DNA of 64,000 nucleotides from Saccharolobus caldissimus (GTDB taxonomy: Archaea; Thermoproteota; Thermoprotei_A; Sulfolobales; Sulfolobaceae). Positions within the stretch are counted from its first letter, which is position 1. Each line of letters begins with the position of its first letter. A program made the translations under genes and the position numbers. Positions 36,654 to 46,420 of this stretch are shown one piece after another. The notes beneath the pieces were generated by a model. That model was not told the origin of the DNA, searched no databases, and saw nothing but the letters and a program-made list of their open reading frames with translations. The stretch covers positions 1,328,001-1,392,000 of the forward strand of contig NZ_AP025226.1 in NCBI RefSeq assembly GCF_020886315.1, written 5' to 3'.

Positions 36654-37484
36654 TCATTTTGGTGGTTGCCATTTTATAAAGTAAGCTCCATAATCTGGTT
36701 GCCATAGTTCTAATGTAATCTTATTTCCATTTACCGCTAACCTATGTTTGCTTTGTATTTCTACTCCCTCATGAGGCCCATCTAAGGTAACTACCAAAAT
36801 TTTTTCCGCCTTTACGTTTTTTGGAACCCATGGTAAATTTATCGTAATCTTTACATAATAAGTGGGTTGACCTATTGCGATTCCTTCCATGCTGTAATCC
36901 ATGTTATACCTTTTATGAAGCTCTTCCATAGTTAAGGGAAAGTATTTTTCATCCCAGGTATAAAACCCGTATTTTATCATTTCCCCCACTTCTAACGGGG
37001 GATCAAATGTTACGCGGAATTTAATTAGCTTAGGATCCACCTCTTTTTCCCATTTACCTTCACCCTTTTTATTCTCATCTAGTAGATTTTTCCTAATTAT
37101 CTTCTTAAACCTTATTACTCTGGAAGCCTTTTGTGCGTTAAACCTATTGGACTGATGAATTCTTTCCCTAACCCCGTTAACTAAGGGAGTTGCCTCAAAA
37201 TTTATTCTTAGAGCTCTATCTCCTTTAGGAGAGACATTGCATATCTTATTTATGTTAAGGAATAAGAGATATTTGTCCCCTTCAGAGTACACCCTACCCT
37301 TACTTATCACGCCGTTCTTTACATCTATTACGTTTAGCTTACTCAGTCCGTCTAATATTCTTTCTATTTCCATTCTGTTCATCCTTGTCATTATCTCATT
37401 TACGTTAACGTTCTCGTTATCAATACCAACCTTCTTAAGTAGCGTTGCTATGAGTTTTTTTGAGGCTAAGGAAAGTTCTCCCAT
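36654..37484 (-). CDS. Paralogue of the third tubulin-operon gene
   Basis: The 276-residue soluble protein has a winged-helix-like N-terminus (LIATLLKKVGIDNENVNVNE) and a beta-rich C-terminal domain. It shares GEMIKYGFYTW, a middle segment with PTYYVKITINLPWVP, and the end LWQPDYGAYFIKWQ with the 262-residue protein at 17844-18632. Such a domain might sense or bind a ligand at the membrane or act as an adaptor, but I recognise no named family. It stands alone and converges on the double-P-loop gene, 269 bases away. The shared domain ties the two systems of this island together. Confidence 0.6.
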   Translation of the reverse strand: MGELSLASKKLIATLLKKVGIDNENVNVNEIMTRMNRMEIERILDGLSKLNVIDVKNGVISKGRVYSEGDKYLLFLNINKICNVSPKGDRALRINFEATPLVNGVRERIHQSNRFNAQKASRVIRFKKIIRKNLLDENKKGEGKWEKEVDPKLIKFRVTFDPPLEVGEMIKYGFYTWDEKYFPLTMEELHKRYNMDYSMEGIAIGQPTYYVKITINLPWVPKNVKAEKILVVTLDGPHEGVEIQSKHRLAVNGNKITLELWQPDYGAYFIKWQPPK

Positions 37485-37689
37485 ATTTTATTATTTTTAA
37501 AAGTGTTATAAAAGTGTTGCTAAGTCCTATATATTAGAAACAAAATGCGAAAGTTGTAACCAAATTAAAATTAAACTAGTTATCGATTAATATTAATATT
37601 ATATTATAAATGATTAAAAAGGAATATTAAGTAAGTCTATGAAATTTAGTAGGAAACATTTATATTTTAAAGGATACCATTAAAGATAC

Positions 37690-38472
37690 ATGATGATAGA
37701 GAAAATAGTAATGGTAACTGTATTGATTTTATCAATCATTTCACTGCCATTAACTGTAATATATCCCCACGCTTCTTCACCTCTTCATTTAGGTCCTCAA
37801 AGGATATGCTTTAATATAACGTCAAACAATTACGTAAGTGCAATATATGAGCCGATAATTCAAGTTTTAAACTTACATGCTAGGCCAAACTTAACTGCTA
37901 ATATAACCTTAAGTTTAGTTAATTCTTCAATGCTTATAATGCTTAAAGTACCTAAGTTTAATCTTTTAGGGTACACTTTAGGTGGCAAACTGGTGACAAT
38001 TAACGTGAACCCTTTAGGTTCTTTCTGTTACGGTATACCAGCTCTATCGATTTCAACACCCGTTTTCTCAGTAGGTGTTTATATGGTTTTCAGCGGGTAT
38101 ATAACTGGTGTTTTATCTTTTTCTGGAAATATTTCCAAACCATTATTAATAAGACTGATAAGCGCGGGAAACTTAAGCATACCTATTAAAATTCCTCCCC
38201 ATGCTTCTGGTAAAGGAATTATAACACTATCTAACATTACCTATCATGTTGCTATAAGCCTAGTTGTTAAATACACTTCACTGCTAAATTCTGGGAATTA
38301 TACTATATTACCTCTAAAGCCTATAGGGAACTTTAAGGGAATCCCTTCCTATATTAATGGAATTTACGTTATCGAAAGCAATTCTTACATGATCCTTCTT
38401 ATCCTTCACTTATACATTGCAATTGCAGTCGGGATGATTATAGCTATAATTGTCAAATTTAAGAGGAAATAA
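37690..38472 (+). CDS. Small surface protein with two TM anchors
   Basis: The 260-residue protein has an N-terminal hydrophobic segment (IVMVTVLILSIISLPLTVIY) and a C-terminal one (LHLYIAIAVGMIIAIIV) ending KFKRK. The middle is beta-rich, with several N-x-S/T sequons (NLTANITL, SGNISK, NLSIP), so it faces the outside. Two cysteines (RICFNI and SFCYGI) may form a disulfide. No family was recognised. TATA-like TTTATATTTTAAAG lies about 25 bases upstream of the start. Confidence 0.6.
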   Translation: MMIEKIVMVTVLILSIISLPLTVIYPHASSPLHLGPQRICFNITSNNYVSAIYEPIIQVLNLHARPNLTANITLSLVNSSMLIMLKVPKFNLLGYTLGGKLVTINVNPLGSFCYGIPALSISTPVFSVGVYMVFSGYITGVLSFSGNISKPLLIRLISAGNLSIPIKIPPHASGKGIITLSNITYHVAISLVVKYTSLLNSGNYTILPLKPIGNFKGIPSYINGIYVIESNSYMILLILHLYIAIAVGMIIAIIVKFKRK

Positions 38473-38525
38473 TACATATAGCATTTACTGGAAAATCCTT
38501 GCAGTCTGAGGGAATCTTGAAAGAG

Positions 38526-38957
38526 GGTGTTCTCAAACAGTCATCTTATTCGATATCTTATTGCAAAATTATATCAGCTTTTCTCTAATATTTAATACTT
38601 CCCTCAAGTAAGCCTCATTCAAAGGAGTCTTCTCCCTTGAAAACACATGGGGATACATGACATTAAGTAAGGCAAGACTATAATCAACCATCCTCTCACT
38701 CTTATTAATAAGCAATGTCTTCTAACTTGTGCTTTCAGGCTTAAAATTTCTTAGAATCAGAAGTATTAATTGTGCGAGGGTTGCGAGGTCCATCTAGATG
38801 ACCTCCAGAAAACCTCGCACATAAATTTTTCTCAAGGGTGTTATATGCCCTAACTCCACGGCTACTCCTAGATCGGAATGACTATTTGTAAAATATGTAA
38901 TTTTGATATAATTTTACTTTAAGTTATCGAATAAGACGACTGTTTAAGAACACCCCC
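38526..38957 (-). mobile_element. Internally deleted IS1-like element (432 bp, MITE-like)
   Basis: Both terminal repeats of the 1170-bp element are present (TGTTCTCAAACAGTCATCTT at the left, and the degenerate ATCGAATAAGACGACTG to CACCCCC at the right). Between them only the first and last parts of the transposase remain, joined by a deletion near the sequence AATAAGCAATGTCTTCTAAC. The start hairpin is kept. It could be moved by the intact transposases. No target duplication was seen; its right side abuts an IS630-like relic. Confidence 0.8.
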
Positions 38958-39110
38958 AGTCTCGTTTAAACCCTTAGGCTTCTTGTTGATTAGCTTCCTT
39001 ATCCTCCTTTTTAATGCCCTAATCTCGCTTAACCTAATAGCTCCCCATTAATAACACTAAATTTACCCATTTTAATCCCCGTTATAGCTATTATGAAAAA
39101 GACCATATAG
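38958..39110 (-). pseudogene. 5' relic of the IS630-like element
   Basis: On the minus strand this stretch contains the terminal repeat (reverse of GCTATTATGAAAAAGACCAT), the leader, and the first codons matching KRKIISKKPKGLNETR at 45.7 kb. The rest is replaced by the deleted IS1-like element. The following bases to 39325 hold only the AT-rich promoter region of the next gene. Confidence 0.65.
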
Positions 39111-39325
39111 AGAACTATAATAATAGATTTTATATAATAAAAATATAAATTAAACTTTATAATAATTCCATTTAATCGTAAATGGCAACATATGATATTA
39201 ACTATATTTAATATTAAATATCAAATATGGTTTATGACAAATACTATTTAAAATCTATAATAAAATTTTAAGCTAATATTTAAATATTTGCTTTAAGATA
39301 TTAAATTGGAATAAGGGGGTATAAC

Positions 39326-42300
39326 ATGGTATACTCAAATAAATACCTTTCAGTATTAATTTTAACTATGTTTATACTAACAATTATATCACCTTTAGTT
39401 CAATCTATTTATAAACCTTCTAACGAACCGTTATCTAAGAATCAGAATATAGATCCATCAATTATAACTTTTAATCAAACTCTCGCCTTAACTTCTATTT
39501 ATCAAGGCTATACTGACGTGAACGGTCCACGATCTATCACAGTATTTCCCTCATACCTAACTGGAATTAATGCGGAAAAATATTGGAAGTCTAATTATAC
39601 CAGACCGGTATTGGAACTTGTAGGGAATGAAACACAAACATGGTATCACTCTTCTGGTATGGTTCTATTTAACGCTTACTATAACGGGAATGGAATAAAT
39701 ATTATAGCATATGGAAGTTATACCTCCGGATGTTTATCTGATGGCTATTTATTTTCTCTTTTCATCACTCCTAGTTCTCTAATTACGAAAAATCAATCAA
39801 TATCTTACTGGGTATCTGAACCTAATCTCAGAGGTGAGCCTCCAGAAATTTTCAACAACTCGCCTATTCAAGGTGCTATACCGCCTTTACTATACATTCA
39901 AGGAGAGCCTATGTTCCCGTATTCTCCTAATCCGTATATTGTAGTAGAGTGGGATAATTATGGAAATTACATGATTCTATATTACGTTAAGTATAACGGC
40001 ACTCCATATAATATAACTGTCATACCCTACACTATAAGCTTAACTGGAAGTATAAATACTAATCCTTATGATATATATAAGCTAAATGTATCTTATTACC
40101 CGATAGATAATACAATTATTTACTCTGTTATAAATATGAATCAAACTAATCTTACATATCCCATATTAAATAATTCTACTAATGGTATAATTTATGGAAT
40201 TTTCAATCTATCTTCTCTAAATGTTTCCTATTCTCCACCAAGTAGTGGGAGATATGTTTTCGGGATTGAGGCTACATCTGGTGCTGATCAAGGTAATTTA
40301 GGACTAGTATTTATGGGGAATGAATCTATTTATAAAAAGGAAGAGTATTATAATCTCACATTTATAGAAAATGGTTTACCAGTAGGAAGTGAATGGTCTG
40401 TTAAAGTTAATCAAACTATAATTAGCTCAACGTCTAATCAAATATCTTTTATCCTCCCAGCTGGAGAGTATTCTTATAGCGTTATAAGTGCTTCAGATAT
40501 GTTTGAGGCCTATCCGAATAGTGGAACACTATATCTAAATGAGAATACAACAATTTATATATCATTCTCTCATGCGTATCATACAGTGACATTCATTGAA
40601 GAAGGTTTACCACAAGGAACCAGTTGGAGCGTAAATATCAGTGGTCATATATTCTCATCGACGTCTAATAAAATATCTGTAATTTTACCTTCTGGGCAAT
40701 ATACTTACTACATTAGCAGTGTATATTCTTACATTCAAAATCTTATACCATCGTCATATTTTATACCTTCTCCTCAACAAGGAACATTTTATTATAACAA
40801 TAGTGTTAATGAAGTAATCAACATAGAATTCTATAACGCGATGTATGTCAATTTCCAGATAGTAGTTCAAGGAAACTATGGGCAGTGTTATACTGGAACT
40901 TTGGCTTGTATATATGATACCAATCCGATTCAGATAGAAGTACTTTCGTACTATTATAATATATCTACTGGTAAGACTATACCACTTAATTCAGTAGAAA
41001 TTAACCTTTTATCTTATAATCTGTATGCAAAGTTAGAGCATAATGATGTTTTGACTAACTCGCAAGGAATAGCTTATGATAACTTATCGTTAATAGCTCT
41101 AACTGCAAATCCCGTAATAGTCCCAGTAGTAATTTCTCAAGGTTTAATTACTAAAGAACTTACAGTGGTTTTTGAATCATATCAAAATCAAGTTAAAACT
41201 TTTGCATTATGTGTTTACAACGATAGCTCTTATTACAATCTGTTATTTTTCGTTAATGGAACATCTTATAATTCCCTCTCTAATGGAGCTGAATATTATA
41301 TCAGTAAGTTTACTGGTATAAACTGCCCTGCAAACCACGAAGATTATTATCCAATTTACTATGTTCTGATCTATCCTAAGGGAACTAACATACCGGTTAA
41401 CTTACAGCGTACTACATATAACGATAATAATCCTTACGTTATCCTTTTAGTTAATACGTTAATCTGGGAATCTGAATATCCATTTTTACAAGGTTTAGAA
41501 AATGATTGGGGACCCAACTCAGCTATGTATAATTTAGCTTTAAATGATTATAATAATAATTGGCATCAAAAGATATTTATATATACTACCTATGCATCCT
41601 ACTATGCCGAGACTCTTCTTCCACTGTTTCAGACTTTATTCGGAAGTTCAGCCGATGCTGCAACGGATATGACTAATCTAATAGACTCGTTGATTCAAGG
41701 AAATAGCGAACTCATTAATCAATATGGCGCCAGCGTTGCAAATGATATCTTAAAAATCCTCGAATTAAATAAAGTTATAAAATCTCCACAATATACCCCG
41801 ATATGCTTAATTGAAAACTTCTACGAATTAAATTCTCAACAGCAATATCAATTACTCGCCAATCTTTTAAGTGTAGCCTATAATATACAAAATCCTAATG
41901 AAAATGTAATAGACCTAGGTGTGGAAACTATGACTGAATTAGCAAAGGATATCGTAATAAAGGGAGTAGTACCTGGTGTTTCAGCGGCTTTAATAGAATC
42001 TACATTTGATGCTCTTCAAATTAGAGAGATATGGGGTCTAACTTTAAGTGATACACTAAACGCTTTTTCTCAATCACTAGAGGACACGTTTTACTCTTCA
42101 GTGTCAGATTCCTTAACTGACTTTATAGATGGTGAATTCGCAGAAGTGGCACTACCATTAGCAATTGCCTCAGTTTTAACTCAAAATATTTTATTGCCAA
42201 CTGCTAATTTGATGATACAAGATAACAAAATAGAGAATATATGGATAAATTACGTTTATCCTATTATGTTTTCCACATTTAATTACATGGAAACTAATGG

Positions 42301-43276
42301 ATATATAGCTAACCTAACAGATGCTGTATTGATGCTTCAAACCATAGAGATGTTACAATCTACTTGGGCCATGTGGTATTTTACTACTTACAAATTATAC
42401 AAGGCTGCAATCCTTAATGGTAAAGAACAAGAACAAGCCCCAAGTCTTTTACAAGATGGATACTATTGTTTATCGAATCTCCAAGAAACCTATTCCTCTT
42501 ATTATAACCTACCAACTTTTGCTATTAATATTCTTTATGGAATTGATCCATCAGGTCTTAATATGAGTGGAATATTAGGGAATAATAACATTTCTGTCAA
42601 ACCTTTTCTCTATAACTATCCTACACAAAATATTGTTGGAATTGTAACTATAGGAAATAATACATTTACTGAGATATTTTATGGAAAATATTATATAATT
42701 GCAAACGAAACTGGTTTATATGGTAACTACCCCTATGCAATCTGGGAGAAGATTGCAAATCTTACTGATATAGTACTTTTTAATGCTTCAAGAGGAAGTC
42801 TTATAGTATACTCAAATAATGAGTTTACATTAATTCCCTATTCCTTTATATTTAATAATAAAACAGTTAATATATTTTCTAAGGAAAATAATATTAATAA
42901 CTCTCTTATAATGATAAATATAGTAAATAGAAGTAATATTTCAACTATATATGAAGGGAATTCCACTTTGACATTTGTCACCGATAATTATACTATAGAA
43001 ATTAATGGTACTGTAATTCACATCTCACAAAATAAAAATTTAACCATATTGGCACCAGTTGGGCATTATCAATATGAAATAATTAGCAGTAACATATTAC
43101 AAAAAGGAAACTTGAGCTTAAATAACGGATCTCATTTAGTGATAACAATAAATCATGGTAGCAATATGAAAACTAGTAAAACTTCTACTTATCTTTTACT
43201 CTTATTATACGTAATTATTATCATAATCATTTTGACAATTACAATTATTATAATATCTATATTAAGAAGAAGATGA
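39326..43276 (+). CDS. Giant surface protein with two GLPxGTxWSV modules
   Basis: The protein has 1316 residues. A signal/anchor (LSVLILTMFILTIISPLVQS) precedes a glycosylation-rich extracellular region. Two beta modules begin LTFIENGLPVGSEWSV (about 343) and VTFIEEGLPQGTSWSV (about 419); such modules are common in thermopsin-like and other surface proteins of Sulfolobales. A helical region follows (about 720-1050), and a C-terminal TM anchor ends ISILRRR. No protease motif was recognised. The start ATG is preceded by GGGGGT. A 46-nt stretch (42099-42144) is complementary to part of the double-P-loop gene. An IS630-like relic starts at its stop codon. Confidence 0.7.
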   Translation: MVYSNKYLSVLILTMFILTIISPLVQSIYKPSNEPLSKNQNIDPSIITFNQTLALTSIYQGYTDVNGPRSITVFPSYLTGINAEKYWKSNYTRPVLELVGNETQTWYHSSGMVLFNAYYNGNGINIIAYGSYTSGCLSDGYLFSLFITPSSLITKNQSISYWVSEPNLRGEPPEIFNNSPIQGAIPPLLYIQGEPMFPYSPNPYIVVEWDNYGNYMILYYVKYNGTPYNITVIPYTISLTGSINTNPYDIYKLNVSYYPIDNTIIYSVINMNQTNLTYPILNNSTNGIIYGIFNLSSLNVSYSPPSSGRYVFGIEATSGADQGNLGLVFMGNESIYKKEEYYNLTFIENGLPVGSEWSVKVNQTIISSTSNQISFILPAGEYSYSVISASDMFEAYPNSGTLYLNENTTIYISFSHAYHTVTFIEEGLPQGTSWSVNISGHIFSSTSNKISVILPSGQYTYYISSVYSYIQNLIPSSYFIPSPQQGTFYYNNSVNEVINIEFYNAMYVNFQIVVQGNYGQCYTGTLACIYDTNPIQIEVLSYYYNISTGKTIPLNSVEINLLSYNLYAKLEHNDVLTNSQGIAYDNLSLIALTANPVIVPVVISQGLITKELTVVFESYQNQVKTFALCVYNDSSYYNLLFFVNGTSYNSLSNGAEYYISKFTGINCPANHEDYYPIYYVLIYPKGTNIPVNLQRTTYNDNNPYVILLVNTLIWESEYPFLQGLENDWGPNSAMYNLALNDYNNNWHQKIFIYTTYASYYAETLLPLFQTLFGSSADAATDMTNLIDSLIQGNSELINQYGASVANDILKILELNKVIKSPQYTPICLIENFYELNSQQQYQLLANLLSVAYNIQNPNENVIDLGVETMTELAKDIVIKGVVPGVSAALIESTFDALQIREIWGLTLSDTLNAFSQSLEDTFYSSVSDSLTDFIDGEFAEVALPLAIASVLTQNILLPTANLMIQDNKIENIWINYVYPIMFSTFNYMETNGYIANLTDAVLMLQTIEMLQSTWAMWYFTTYKLYKAAILNGKEQEQAPSLLQDGYYCLSNLQETYSSYYNLPTFAINILYGIDPSGLNMSGILGNNNISVKPFLYNYPTQNIVGIVTIGNNTFTEIFYGKYYIIANETGLYGNYPYAIWEKIANLTDIVLFNASRGSLIVYSNNEFTLIPYSFIFNNKTVNIFSKENNINNSLIMINIVNRSNISTIYEGNSTLTFVTDNYTIEINGTVIHISQNKNLTILAPVGHYQYEIISSNILQKGNLSLNNGSHLVITINHGSNMKTSKTSTYLLLLLYVIIIIIILTITIIIISILRRR
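42099..42144 (+). repeat. 46-nt partner of the inverted segment at 36073-36118
   Basis: It encodes VSDSLTDFIDGEFAE in this gene, while the other copy is read on the opposite strand as SPYIKSVKESDT. The two mRNAs are therefore complementary over 45 of 46 bases. Confidence 0.85.
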
Positions 43277-43352
43277 GAAAATTTTTCCATACTTATACCT
43301 TCCTCAAGATCCCCAAGCACGTCATGAAACTTATTAATCCAAATAATTAGAG
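43274..43352 (-). pseudogene. 3' relic of the IS630-like transposase
   Basis: Read on the minus strand it ends with the equivalent of WINKFHDVLEEDISMGKF, the C-terminus of the IS630-like transposase at 47.7 kb. Its outer end coincides with the stop codon of the giant surface gene. The remaining bases to 43565 show no gene. Confidence 0.65.
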
Positions 43353-43565
43353 AAATAAACCTCAAAAGCTATAGACTGGATAGTGACATTCCATTACCCG
43401 TAAAAATAGTTTTTCACACATTACGATGAAACCGAAGCAGTTGTTGAGAGTCATCCGTCTCTAGCAGGCTTGGGAGAATCGGGAATCTATTATAAATCTA
43501 TTATATAGGCAATAAGTTTAATCTTAAAACGTAATAATCTACTTGGAGTTAAATGAAATTAAGAC

Positions 43566-45383
43566 TTAATAACTTTCTGAAAACAGTAGCATTCTTACTT
43601 TCCTTATTTTATTACTCAATTCCCTTAAGACTTTCCTGAATGTATAAATCATCAAGAGAGCTGCTATAGCAGATTCTATAGCTATACGTTCGAATACGTT
43701 GAAGTAAAGTTGAATCAGAGAGATAGATGTAAAGGCCAAAAGGACAATAGTTAGAACTACTAACCTCTCAGAGATCTCATGGCCCGTCCTATCAGACTCG
43801 TATTTAGCAAAGAAGTCTAATCTTTTTCTGAGAGATTCATACATGTCATCGATATATGTCTCAGTCTTGATCATCTCAAATAACTCCCTTAAGTCCAGCC
43901 TAGTTATAACCTCTACATCATAAAAATCTGAAAAATCAAGTGACGCCTTTCTTATCAAGAAGTTTAGTTTTTTAAATTTCCTTACCCTCTCCTCATTGAG
44001 ATAACTTTCAATATATTGATCATATAGCGTAAACATTTCCCCAAGCATTGAGGCTATTCCAGTAATCAGTACTGCAAACGAAACTGCATTATAATCTACA
44101 GTATTATAAATTGCCTGGGTTTCTATATCACTAACCTTTCCTTTAATTTCATTCAAGGTTTTTAAGTTAGGCGAAATCGAATAAAAGTAAAGTACTAAGT
44201 TTCTGTAAACTATTACATCATTCAGCAAATCTATCTTAGATTTTTTAAGTTCTTCCATTGCTCTTTCCTCTTTATTTTTAAACATATATAGAAAATCTGG
44301 CATAGTACTACTTGCAATTATAGCTATCACGTTATCTGAATAATCAAGCCCTCTATCTATTTTCGTTTTCAATGCTAATAGCTCTTTTAGGTATTTTTCG
44401 TCCTTCAATTTAATTAAAAACATAAATAAAGTAGAGTAGAGAGTTACATCTACGTTCGACCAAAAGAAGCTCAAGAAACCTAGCTTTCTATTTTCATATG
44501 TATTTTTTTCTTTCTTAGTTTTCAAAAATTTTTCATGAATAATAAGCCTAAATTTTTCAATGAATTTTACCCAGCTTACAATTACTGGTATCATTCCAAG
44601 CTCTACGTAGTTTTTACCATTCACGTTGAAGCAGAAGAAAGGGTAATAATTTTCCTTATCTGTAATACTTTCAGAAGAGAACTTGCTCTTTTTTCTTCCC
44701 TTTTCGTGACAAAGAATATCGCTAACTTTTTCTCTCTCATTATTGTCGGGTAGAAGCTCCTCTAGATTTACTAATAACTTATACCAATGAGTTAAAAATA
44801 GAGCAAGACCTTGATTGTCACCTTTTATCTTTAACACTGTAACTATCGAACCTATCTGATCTAAGGTTCTCCACTTCTCATGATCCAGTACTCCTTCCTC
44901 TGGAAGAGTCCTCATTATAAGAAACATAGAAACGTCAGCTTTTACCGTATAAACATTTTTACTCTGAGTAAAATAGTCTTGATGATATAACGTTAGAGAA
45001 CTGGAATACACTTGAACTATTATAGTTGTATCAGCCCTCATTTTGGTAAGTAAACTCTCTCTAGCTCTGAAAAGGTGAAATAACAAGATCTTACTGGGGT
45101 TATTTAGCGTGCTTAAATATCGCTCAGTTACTAGATCTTCGTCAACAGCTAAGTTCAAGAGATTTGGCATGCTCTTTTGATAATCAACTAAATATCTATA
45201 CAATTCTATCATACTTATCTTTTCAACTTCAACTTTTTTATTTAAGTTTGTATTTTGTATATCATGAATATTCTCAAAAAATATGTCATCAAATTTTATA
45301 TTATCAGTTAAATTTATGTCTATATTATTAAATCCATCTTTAACCGACATTACTCCAAACAAATCAAGTCCTCTGGCAAACAC
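43566..45383 (-). CDS. 605-residue protein with two C-terminal TM helices, unknown
   Basis: The protein is mostly helical and soluble up to about residue 540. Two TM helices follow (LVVLTIVLLAFTSISLIQLY and ERIAIESAIAALLMIYTF), with a basic end RKVLRELSNKIRKVR. The helix before the membrane (ESLRKRLDFFAKYESDRTGH) recalls the stalk helix of CorA- or Rmd1-type proteins, but the GMN motif of CorA is missing. No enzyme motif was seen. It may be a membrane effector or sensor; this is only a layout argument. It lies between surface-protein genes and the nested IS, with the start ATG at 45383. Confidence 0.6.
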   Translation of the reverse strand: MFARGLDLFGVMSVKDGFNNIDINLTDNIKFDDIFFENIHDIQNTNLNKKVEVEKISMIELYRYLVDYQKSMPNLLNLAVDEDLVTERYLSTLNNPSKILLFHLFRARESLLTKMRADTTIIVQVYSSSLTLYHQDYFTQSKNVYTVKADVSMFLIMRTLPEEGVLDHEKWRTLDQIGSIVTVLKIKGDNQGLALFLTHWYKLLVNLEELLPDNNEREKVSDILCHEKGRKKSKFSSESITDKENYYPFFCFNVNGKNYVELGMIPVIVSWVKFIEKFRLIIHEKFLKTKKEKNTYENRKLGFLSFFWSNVDVTLYSTLFMFLIKLKDEKYLKELLALKTKIDRGLDYSDNVIAIIASSTMPDFLYMFKNKEERAMEELKKSKIDLLNDVIVYRNLVLYFYSISPNLKTLNEIKGKVSDIETQAIYNTVDYNAVSFAVLITGIASMLGEMFTLYDQYIESYLNEERVRKFKKLNFLIRKASLDFSDFYDVEVITRLDLRELFEMIKTETYIDDMYESLRKRLDFFAKYESDRTGHEISERLVVLTIVLLAFTSISLIQLYFNVFERIAIESAIAALLMIYTFRKVLRELSNKIRKVRMLLFSESY

Positions 45384-46359
45384 TAATACGATCTCATTTA
45401 TCTTATTAATATGGTTTGTGATATTACTGTAATCGCTTCCTATGAAGAATCACCCTAGAACTTAAATATCTTTCTTAAAGTATATAAATTAATCGCAAAG
45501 AATTTCGATATAGGGAAAATATTATCATCTAATTATATAGTCTTTTTCATAATAATTGCAACGGGGGGCTAAAAGGGAGTTAAATCTAGTATTAGTAATG
45601 GGGAGCTGTTGGGCTGAGCGTGCTAAGGACCTTAATTCGCTTTGAACCCAACAGCCCCCAAAAATATTAGACAAAATGCACTATTAAAACTAAATGAGCG
45701 TGTTGAGGACCTTAAAAAGGAAGATAATTAGCAAGAAGCCCAAGGGTTTAAACGAGACTAGGGCAATACTACTACACTTGGAGGGAATGAAAATTAGCGA
45801 AATAGCAAAAATACTACAAGTACACCCAAGCACGGTTTATAGATGGGTAAAAGAATTCGAAAAGGAAGGAGAAAAATGCCTATTCTATAAGCAGAGAAAA
45901 GGAAGAGAAAAGAAGATAAACGAGAGAGAAATAAGTATACAAGAACTACAAGGAAAAACCATATGGGAAGCAAAAACATAGAAGAGAAGTTCAACGTGAA
46001 GATAAGCTACATTGGAGAATAGCGAGAAAGAGGTTAAAAATTCCCTACAAGATTGACAAGAAGAGGCCAATAGATGCCGACAACATACTTAGGGAGAGGG
46101 GTGTTATTAAGAAGGGTGTAAAAGTGTTTTTCATGGATGAGTATGGTATTCGTCATGATCCTTCTAAGGTTGGGTTTATATGTTGTTAGGGCTGATTATC
46201 CAAGTGTTAATGTTCTAGCTTGTAGGGGGTGTTCTCAAACAGTCATCTTATTCGATAACTTATTGTGAAATTATATCAAAAATATATATTTTTCAAATAG
46301 CCATTCCGATCTAGGAGTAGCCGTGGAGTTAGGGCATATAACACCCTTGAGAAAATTTA

Positions 46360-46420
46360 TGTGCGAGGGTTGTGAGATTTTCGTGGAGGTCATCTAGATG
46401 GACCTCACAACCCTCGCACA
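46360..46420 (+). promoter_or_regulatory. Start-codon hairpin of IS1-like copy B
   Basis: This is the same 17-bp stem as in copy A, with the transposase ATG (46398) in the loop. Confidence 0.6.
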
